From: Sandaracinus amylolyticus
GTDB taxonomy: Bacteria; Myxococcota_A; Polyangia; Polyangiales; Sandaracinaceae
Reading direction: 5' to 3'
DNA length: 64,000 nucleotides
Assembly: GCF_021631985.1 (NCBI RefSeq)
Contig: NZ_CP070225.1
Location: 1,798,001 to 1,862,000 of the forward strand
Positions 58,002 through 64,000 of this stretch are shown here, piece by piece (the stretch's first letter is position 1; every line of letters begins with the position of its first letter). The notes under the pieces were generated by a model, which saw nothing but the letters and a program-made list of their open reading frames with translations, had not been told where the DNA came from and searched no databases. A program made the translations under genes and the position numbers.

Positions 58002-58637
58002 TCAGCTCTCGGTCGAGGGGACGAGGCCGTGCGCGAGCGCGAAGCGCGTGAGGCTCGCGACGTCGTGGATGTCGAGCTTCTGCATGAGGTTCGCGCGGTG
58101 GTTCTGCACGGTCTTCTCGCGGATGCCGAGCGCATCGGCGATCTCGCGCGACGTGGCACCGCGTGCGACGAGCGCGAGGATCTCGCGCTCGCGTCCGGTG
58201 AGCTCGGCCGCAGGCTGGCGTCGGGTCGCGTGACGTCGCAGCAGCTCCGCGGTGCGGCGGCAGTAGAAGGTCTCGCCCGCGATCACGCGCTCGATCGCGG
58301 TCGCGAGATCGGTCAGCGGCGCGCCCTTCATCACGATCGCGTGGGCGCGCGACGAGACCGCTTGCTCGAGCACCCACGGCTCCTCGTGCGCGGTGACGAG
58401 GACGACGTGCTTCGGTCGCCCCGGGGCGAGGCGCCGCAGCAGCGCGAGGCCGCTCTCGCCGGGCAGCCCCACGTCGAGCAGGAGCACGTCGACGTCGCGC
58501 GTCGCGAGCGCCTGGCTGGCATCGGCGGTCGTGGAGAATGCGCCGACGATCTCCACGCCGTCGCGTGCACCGAGCCACTCGACGAGCATGTCGCGGAAGA
58601 TCGTCTGGTCGTCGAGGATGAGCAGCTTCGTGGGCAC
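58002..58637 (-). CDS. NarL/FixJ-family response regulator
   Basis: A 211-residue regulator. Receiver domain with phospho-acceptor Asp55 in VLLLDVGLPG, acidic pocket Asp9-Asp10, Thr in VLVTAHE and Lys in IVMKGAP. It is linked to a LuxR/NarL helix-turn-helix (about 145-205; LTGREREILALVARGATSRE, ALGIREKTVQNHRANLMQKL). Expected to bind DNA as a dimer once phosphorylated by the hybrid kinase encoded immediately downstream. The target genes are not identifiable from the window. Confidence 0.94.
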   Translation of the reverse strand: MPTKLLILDDQTIFRDMLVEWLGARDGVEIVGAFSTTADASQALATRDVDVLLLDVGLPGESGLALLRRLAPGRPKHVVLVTAHEEPWVLEQAVSSRAHAIVMKGAPLTDLATAIERVIAGETFYCRRTAELLRRHATRRQPAAELTGREREILALVARGATSREIADALGIREKTVQNHRANLMQKLDIHDVASLTRFALAHGLVPSTES

Positions 58638-58727
58638 GGTCTCTCCTGCATCCTAGGGCGCTCCTCCCGGGATGGCCTGGGTGATCTTGCTCATGTCCGG
58701 AGTGCGCCGTCGCCCCAGGGTCGGGCC

Positions 58728-59150
58728 ATGCGCCTGCGAAATCTCCTGGTCGGATCGCTCCTCCTCGTGTCCGCCGGATGCGGCGGCGCCCAGACCTCGC
58801 GCGCGACCGCGATCGCCAATGCGTGTGACGAGCTCGACGCGAGCACGCGCACCGCTGCGGTGTTCGACGCGCCGCTCACGGTGGTCTCGGCGGAGCGTGT
58901 CTACACCGACAATCCCAAGCCGTTCATGCGGGATCCCCGCGGCATCGCGGTCGACGTGCGCGCCGAGCCCGGCATGGATCAGCCGTACCTGCACCGCGTC
59001 GTGACGTGCCGGCTCGGCGCGACCGACGGACGCACCAGCGTCGCGGTGCAGTCGCGCGGGCCGGTCTATCGCGTGACGGTGACCAGCGACCAGGCGAGCA
59101 CCGCGCGCGATCTCTTCGCGCAGCTCGACTCGCTCCAGACCGACCTTTGA
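58728..59150 (+). CDS. Small lipoprotein, unknown function
   Basis: A 140-residue lipoprotein (lipobox LVSAGC). The mature part has ANACDELDASTRTAAVFDAP with a Cys pair (Cys near the start and one in VVTCRLGATDG), and predicted beta strands (PVYRVTVTSDQ). No family recognised. The ATG at 58728 starts the signal sequence. It diverges from the response regulator, and a full copy of the dispersed repeat follows its stop. Confidence 0.7.
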   Translation: MRLRNLLVGSLLLVSAGCGGAQTSRATAIANACDELDASTRTAAVFDAPLTVVSAERVYTDNPKPFMRDPRGIAVDVRAEPGMDQPYLHRVVTCRLGATDGRTSVAVQSRGPVYRVTVTSDQASTARDLFAQLDSLQTDL

Positions 59151-59155
59151 GGTCC

Positions 59156-59252
59156 CTGCCGGAGTGCTCGTCCCGCGGGGCCCGGACGGGAGCGCGCGAA
59201 GCGCGCGGACGGTAGGGACCGGCGGGCGAGCCGATTTTTCGACCGTCCTTGA
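59156..59252. repeat. Dispersed repeat, copy 2 (inverted)
   Basis: Reverse complement of the element at 4811-4900, with a 10-nt insertion (GGTAGGGACC as read here) between the GCGCGC-GAA-GCGCGC hairpin (59192-59206) and the CGAGCCGATTTTTCG block. On the plus strand that block has a CGGC/GCCG stem followed by ATTTTT, which could terminate the lipoprotein gene. The ends of both flanking genes lie within 6 nt of the element. Confidence 0.85.
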
Positions 59253-59256
59253 CCGC

Positions 59257-61530
59257 TCAGGGCGCGCCGAGCAGCACGGTGATCTCACCGTGCTCGGCGC
59301 GCACGCGCACCGCGCGATCACGGAGCTCCGGCGCGCCTGCGAGGATCACCGCGATCGGCGTGACCACGCGCTCCTCGATCACGCGACGGAGCGGGCGCGC
59401 ACCGCGCGCGCGATGCCAACCGAGCTCGGCGAGACGGACGCGCGCCGCCGCGTCGACGTCGAGCGTGATCGCGCGCCGCACCAGGCCGGTGCGCTTCGCC
59501 GCCGACGCGAGCTCGAGATCGACGATGCGCAGCAGATCGTCGTGCGCGAGGTTCCGGAAGCGCACGACGCGATCGATGCGATTGAAGAGCTCGGGGCGGA
59601 ACGCGCCGCGCACCGCGCGCTCGAAGTCGGGCTCGAGCGCCGCGCCGAAGCCCGGCGCGACGGGCTCGGACGCGCCGAGGTTCGACGTCATCACCACGAG
59701 GCTCATGCGGAAGTCGACGAGACGGCCGAGCGAGTCGGTGAGACGACCTTCTCCGAGCACGCCGAGCAGCAGGTCGAACACCTCGGGGTGCGCCTTCTCG
59801 ATCTCGTCGAGCAGGACGAGCGAGAGCGGCTCCTTTCGCACGCGATCGGCGAGGCTCGTCGCGCCGGGGCTCGACGCGAGCAGCCGCGGCGCCGAGCCCG
59901 GCGCGAGGTACTCGCTCATGTCGACGCGGATCATCCGGTCCTCGGAGCCGAAGAGGAATCGCGCGATCTGCTTCGCGAGCTCCGTCTTCCCGACCCCGGT
60001 GGATCCGACGAAGAGCAGCGATCCCAGCGGGCGCTCGGGATCGTTCATGCCCGCCTTGAAGCGCGCGAGGACGCGCGCCGCGGTGGCGCACGCCTCGTCC
60101 TGACCGATCACGCGCGCGCGCAGTGCATCGGCGATCTTCGCGGAGCCGAACGCGACGTCGTCGTCGAGCAGCTCGAGCGGCAGGCCGGAGAAGCGCGCGA
60201 ACGCGCGCGAGACGTCGCTCGGGTAGACGCGCGTCGCGGTGCTCTCGGTCGCCGCGGTGTGTCGCGACATCCAGTCGAGGAAGCGCACGCCCTTGCCCGG
60301 GAAGCGCTGGTGGCGCTGGTACGCGTCGAGGTGACGCACCAGGCGCTTCCACGCCTCGGGATGGAACGCGGGGCCGCGGATGCGCTGCTGGTAGAGCGAG
60401 AGGAATGCGGGCATCGCGTCGCGCGCCGGCTCGTCGATGCGCACCACGCGGAACGCGTCGACCAGCGCGCCGGCGCGACGGCGGCACTCCTCGAGCTCGC
60501 TCTCGGTGCACTCCGCGACCACGCGGATCTCACCGGCGACGATCGCGGGACCGAGGACCTCCGCGATGCTCGATCCGTCGTGCTGTCGCTCGAGGAGCGC
60601 GAGCAGGCGATCGACGTGCAGCAGATCGCCGCCGCTCGCGAGCTCCTCGACGAGCGAGAGACAGCGCTCCTGCCACATGCCGAGGTACGTCATGCCGGCG
60701 AGGATGCGGTCGCGCGACGTGGACCAGAGGCGCGGGCGACCGCGCTTGTTGCCGCCGCGGCGCTGGGCCGCGAGGCGCTTCGCGAAGCGCTGCACGAACG
60801 ACGTCTTGCCGACGCCTTCGCCGCCGACGAGCAGCAGCGAGGGCGGGCGGTCGCGATCGAGCTCGGAGATCGTCGCGTCGAACGCGGGATCGTCGCCGAC
60901 GAGCTGGGGCAAGCCGCCGGCGGTCGCGCGCGCGGTGAGATCCTCGGCGATCGCGCGGAGCGTGGGCGGCGCGAGGTGCGTCTCGGCGTCGTCGGCGGAG
61001 ACGGTCTGGGTCGAGAGCTCGGGGTCCCACTCGCGCACGACCTCGTCGGGCTCTTCGCGCAGCTCGTAGAGCGCGCGACCTGCCGCGCCGAGCAGGCCTC
61101 CGGCGACGACGTGCTGGATCGCGGCGCGCGCGCCCTCGAGATCCTCGAGCAGCAGCCAGAGCCCGAGGCGCGGCAGCATCACGCGGATCGCGCCGCTCTC
61201 CACGCGGCTCCACGCGTAGCGGATGCGCAGCGGGATCGTGCGCGAGCCGACGACCGGCTGCTTCTCGACGAACGAGAGCGGCGCGACGTCGACCACCACC
61301 GAGCTCACGTGGAAGGTCTCGTCCCAGAGGTAGCGATCGATCGTGTCCTCGCCCGACGCGATGCGCGCGGCGAGCGTGCGCTCGATCGCCGCGCGCACCT
61401 CGGCCTCGGTCGCGCCGTACGCGCTCGGGACCGGCTGATCGAACAAGCTGTCCCAGCTGCGCATCGCGTAGCCGCTCTTGCGACCGTCCTCGTGCGACAC
61501 GAGCCAGAGGCGCATCGTCTTGCGGCTCAT
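59257..61530 (-). CDS. Unconventional ClpA/B-like double AAA+ protein
   Basis: A 757-residue protein with the Clp plan but a different start. Residues 1-180 are not a Clp N-domain (RLWLVSHEDGRKSGYAMRSW). First AAA+: Walker A GGEGVGKT (236-243), pore-like TYLG loop, but Walker B reads LLHVDRLL, so the catalytic Glu of the usual DE pair is Arg. Second AAA+: Walker A GSTGVGKT (509-516), Walker B LVLLDEIEKAHPEV, sensor MTSNLG and arginine finger region PELFNRIDRVVRF, all intact. ATP hydrolysis by the first ring is therefore unlikely. It starts 4 nt inside the end of the other Clp-like gene (ATGA), so the two are made together. Confidence 0.85.
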   Translation of the reverse strand: MSRKTMRLWLVSHEDGRKSGYAMRSWDSLFDQPVPSAYGATEAEVRAAIERTLAARIASGEDTIDRYLWDETFHVSSVVVDVAPLSFVEKQPVVGSRTIPLRIRYAWSRVESGAIRVMLPRLGLWLLLEDLEGARAAIQHVVAGGLLGAAGRALYELREEPDEVVREWDPELSTQTVSADDAETHLAPPTLRAIAEDLTARATAGGLPQLVGDDPAFDATISELDRDRPPSLLLVGGEGVGKTSFVQRFAKRLAAQRRGGNKRGRPRLWSTSRDRILAGMTYLGMWQERCLSLVEELASGGDLLHVDRLLALLERQHDGSSIAEVLGPAIVAGEIRVVAECTESELEECRRRAGALVDAFRVVRIDEPARDAMPAFLSLYQQRIRGPAFHPEAWKRLVRHLDAYQRHQRFPGKGVRFLDWMSRHTAATESTATRVYPSDVSRAFARFSGLPLELLDDDVAFGSAKIADALRARVIGQDEACATAARVLARFKAGMNDPERPLGSLLFVGSTGVGKTELAKQIARFLFGSEDRMIRVDMSEYLAPGSAPRLLASSPGATSLADRVRKEPLSLVLLDEIEKAHPEVFDLLLGVLGEGRLTDSLGRLVDFRMSLVVMTSNLGASEPVAPGFGAALEPDFERAVRGAFRPELFNRIDRVVRFRNLAHDDLLRIVDLELASAAKRTGLVRRAITLDVDAAARVRLAELGWHRARGARPLRRVIEERVVTPIAVILAGAPELRDRAVRVRAEHGEITVLLGAP

Positions 61531-64000
61531 CGGGCCACCTCTTCGCGGCTCGCGCGGATCGGGAGCGCGCGTGCGAGCGCGGTGATCATGTCGCGCGCTT
61601 CGAACGACGCGGCCCACGCGAGGCGCAGATCCTCGATCTCGGCGAGCGCGCTCTCGCCGGTACGCACCGGGGGATCGAAGCGGAGCACGCGCACGACCGG
61701 CAGGAGCGCGGCGGGATCGGGCGGCAAGGGCGAGATCCCCGCCTCGAGCGCGTGCTCGAACGCGCGCCGCGTATCGAGGTGATCGCGGAGCAGGACCCGA
61801 GGATCGGTGCCGGCGCGCACCGGCGTGATGGAGACGCGCACCACCTCGGAGTGCCCACCGAGCGAGTGCCAGACGTGGCAGCCGCTCTCTTCCTCGAGGC
61901 GATCGAGGATGCACAGACCGCTCGCGACGACGATCACGTGATCGGCGCCCTGCGCTTCGGTGGGCTGCACCGTGCGTGGCGCGTCGTGCACCAGCGCGGA
62001 GATGGTCGCGTGATCGGTGGGTGGCGCGAGGTACACGCCGAGCAGCGCGGAGAGCAGGCTCGCGCTGCGCTCGCGCCGCGCGCGGCCGACCCGCAGCAGC
62101 TCGATCGCGACGGTGTGCTGGCGGGGATCGTCGGCGCGAAGGACCGCGCGGCGCAGCAGATCGCGCTCGGTGATCACCTCGAGCATGCCCGCGCGATCGA
62201 GGGCGCGCTCGGCCACTCGCTCGCGGACCCGGGAGTCGCCGCTCTTGCCCGGCTGATCGTGATGGCGACGTCGCGACTTCGTCGCGCGCGCGCTGGGCGC
62301 GGCGAGGTCGTGCTCGTCCTCGTATCGATCCCAGCGATCCTCTTCGGACGCGGTGGAGCCCTCGAGGCGGATGCGCAGCGCGGCGAGCCGATCGCGCACC
62401 CGCTCGACCGCGTGCAGCACCTCGTCGAGCTCCGCGCGCGCCTCGCCCGAGAGCGCGCGGCGTCGCTGCATGAGCTGCGCGGTGCGCTCCTCGAGCAGGC
62501 CGCGCTCTTCGATGGTGTGCACCTCGTCGAGCACGTCGGGGAGCAGCGGCTCGAGCTCGATCGCCGGACGATCGAGCAGCGCGGCCATCGGGTGCTCGGC
62601 GAGCACGGGATCGGCCTCGACCAGCGGATCGGTGCGCGCGCTGAACCCGCTCGCGTCCGACGCGAGGCGCACGATGCGCATGCGCCCCCGCGGCCCGCCC
62701 GCGATCTCCTCGGCGAGCAGAGAGCCCACGCGATCCTCGAGCCACCGCTTCACCGAGCGCGCGCCGCCTTGGACGTCGAACGCCTCGTGCGCGATGCGCG
62801 TCACCGCGCGCTCGTTCGCGAACACGTAGACGCCGCGCTCCGCGAGGCCGCGACGTGCGAGCAGCTTCGAGAGCTCCTTCTCCGCGACGCGCTCCGCGAC
62901 CTCGAGCGAGAGGGGATCGAACGGAACGACGCGATCGATGCGGTTGAAGAGCTCGGGCGGGAAGAACTCGCGCACCGCGCGCAGCACGTCGAGGCGCTGC
63001 CCCTGCACCGAGGGATCGAACCCGATCGCGGCGCCGCTGCGCCCGCCGAGGTTCGACGTCATCAGCACGACGGTGTGCGTGAAGTCCGCGGTGATGCCCG
63101 CGGCGTCGGTGAGGCGACCTTCGTCGAGCAGCTGCAAGAGGAGCTGCAGCACCGCGGGGTGCGCCTTCTCGATCTCGTCGAGCAGCACCACGCAGAAGGG
63201 CTGCTCGCGCACCCGCCGCGTGAGCATGCCCTCGGGATCCCAGGCGTCGCCGATCAAACGTGCGACCGCGCCGGGGTGTCCGAGCTCGCCCATGTCGATG
63301 CGCACGAGGCGCTGCTCGCCGCCGTAGAGCCAGCGCGCGATCGCGCGCGCGAGCTCGGTCTTGCCGGTGCCGGTCGGGCCGGTGAGCAGGTAGACGCCGT
63401 AGGGCCGGCGCGGATCGACCAGGCCCGCGCGGATCCGCATCGCGAGATCGACCGCGGCGCGCACCGCGGCGGGCTGGCCCATCACGTCGCGCGCGAAGAA
63501 CGCTTCGACGTCGGCGGGATCGAGCGGCGCGTCGGGCTGCACCAGCGACGCGGGCAGCCCGGTGCGGCGCGCGAGCTCGGCGACGACGTCGGCGGGTCCG
63601 ACCGCGCGCGGCGGATCGTCGGGGCGCTCGGGGGCGCGACCGACCGCGCGCAGCAGGTCGAGCGCCTTGCCCGGGAATGCGCGCCCCGGCGAGAGCCCAC
63701 CGCCGAGATCGAGGATCGCGCGGTACGCGAGCGGCGCGAAGCGCACGCGGCGCTCGTGCTCGAGGCGACGCGCCTCGTGGAACATCATGCGCAGCACGAC
63801 ATCGACCGGCGGCTCGTGCACCAGCACGCGCTGGAAGAGCTCGGCGAAGCCCGGCGCGTCGTCCTCGAGCCGCTGCAGCTGCTCGGGTGTGACCTCGCCG
63901 ATCATCACGATCTCGCCGCGCGCGAGCGGGCCCCGGAACACGTCGGCGAAGCTGCGATCGCTGCCGGTGTGACGCCCCGCGCGACCGAACGTGTGCAGGT
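61527..64000 (-). CDS. ClpA/B-like AAA+ protein with PCRF-like C-terminus, partial
   Basis: The start is outside the window; 824 codons are visible. It opens inside the first AAA+ domain (VFRGPLARGEIVMIGEVTPE, then FAELFQRVLVHEPP). The second AAA+ is complete: Walker A LTGPTGTGKTELARA, Walker B FCVVLLDEIEKAHPAV, MTSNLGGRSG and PPELFNRIDRVVPF. After the usual Clp end, about 300 residues are added. These are a Glu/Arg-rich coiled coil, then a region with ADHVIVVASGLCILDRLEEE and SGCHVWHSL, matching the E-x-G-x-H core of release-factor PCRF domains. No GGQ is seen. Binding to a ribosome or nascent chain is a guess. Confidence 0.82.
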   Translation of the reverse strand, partial: LHTFGRAGRHTGSDRSFADVFRGPLARGEIVMIGEVTPEQLQRLEDDAPGFAELFQRVLVHEPPVDVVLRMMFHEARRLEHERRVRFAPLAYRAILDLGGGLSPGRAFPGKALDLLRAVGRAPERPDDPPRAVGPADVVAELARRTGLPASLVQPDAPLDPADVEAFFARDVMGQPAAVRAAVDLAMRIRAGLVDPRRPYGVYLLTGPTGTGKTELARAIARWLYGGEQRLVRIDMGELGHPGAVARLIGDAWDPEGMLTRRVREQPFCVVLLDEIEKAHPAVLQLLLQLLDEGRLTDAAGITADFTHTVVLMTSNLGGRSGAAIGFDPSVQGQRLDVLRAVREFFPPELFNRIDRVVPFDPLSLEVAERVAEKELSKLLARRGLAERGVYVFANERAVTRIAHEAFDVQGGARSVKRWLEDRVGSLLAEEIAGGPRGRMRIVRLASDASGFSARTDPLVEADPVLAEHPMAALLDRPAIELEPLLPDVLDEVHTIEERGLLEERTAQLMQRRRALSGEARAELDEVLHAVERVRDRLAALRIRLEGSTASEEDRWDRYEDEHDLAAPSARATKSRRRHHDQPGKSGDSRVRERVAERALDRAGMLEVITERDLLRRAVLRADDPRQHTVAIELLRVGRARRERSASLLSALLGVYLAPPTDHATISALVHDAPRTVQPTEAQGADHVIVVASGLCILDRLEEESGCHVWHSLGGHSEVVRVSITPVRAGTDPRVLLRDHLDTRRAFEHALEAGISPLPPDPAALLPVVRVLRFDPPVRTGESALAEIEDLRLAWAASFEARDMITALARALPIRASREEVAR

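Overview
The window is 64 kb of very GC-rich, gene-dense bacterial chromosome with overwhelming G/C in third codon positions. The content points to a myxobacterium, and the style of the lipoproteins suggests the Polyangiales/Sandaracinaceae side, although that placement is inference. Supporting marks are an mglB-mglA polarity module almost identical to that of Myxococcus xanthus, three Ser/Thr protein kinases with C-terminal membrane anchors, a secreted metallopeptidase ending in a MYXO-CTERM-like tail, Cys-rich and MopE-like repeats, and about a dozen lipoproteins. I see no tRNA, rRNA, CRISPR array, prophage or intact insertion sequence. It looks like core chromosome rather than a mobile island.

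Layout. 1-5.5 kb: a 6-phosphofructokinase cut by the window start, a small membrane protein, a large MopE/PPC-type lipoprotein, a GH113-like glycosidase and an Hsp20 chaperone. 5.6-8.4 kb: ftsE-ftsX plus a degenerate LytM (EnvC-like) protein, a division-site hydrolase-control module. 8.4-13.1 kb: a secreted metallopeptidase, a lipoprotein, a TPR membrane protein and mglBA. 13.2-17.9 kb: an SppA protease, a lipoprotein and a divergent SpoIIM-like/RDD membrane pair. 17.9-18.5 kb: the only long non-coding stretch (544 nt), rich in hairpins. 18.5-25.3 kb: a zinc-ribbon protein kinase, a VolA-like surface lipase and small membrane proteins. 25.4-34.2 kb: an acyl-CoA carboxylase beta subunit, a helix-turn-helix/EgtD-like methyltransferase fusion, an LplT-PlsC fusion, an SDR dehydrogenase and a PEGA protein kinase. 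34.3-42.3 kb: an RNA methyltransferase, argS, aroC, an SGNH hydrolase lipoprotein and an acyl-CoA dehydrogenase. 42.4-48.1 kb: a kinase/TPR/cytochrome-like lipoprotein operon and a von Willebrand A lipoprotein. 48.2-53.5 kb: a four-gene operon of a second VolA-like lipase, an amidase, a serine hydrolase and an ArsR-type regulator. 53.6-59.1 kb: a large TPR protein, a NarL-type regulator with its hybrid kinase, and a lipoprotein. 59.3-64 kb: two overlapping genes for unconventional ClpA/B-like AAA+ proteins, the second cut by the window end.

How the genes work together. Recurrent themes are envelope and surface work (FtsEX-EnvC, SppA, surface lipases, LplT-PlsC, lipoproteins), signalling (three kinases, a phosphorelay, MglAB) and fatty-acid/acyl-CoA metabolism (carboxylase, SDR, acyl-CoA dehydrogenase). 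Many genes are coupled by 4-nt ATGA/GTGA overlaps.

Best leads for something undescribed: the paired Clp-like proteins, one with a broken Walker B in its first ATPase domain and the other with a release-factor PCRF-like tail; the DNA-binding/EgtD-like fusion; the hairpin-rich 544-nt gap; and a dispersed repeat found only between convergent genes.
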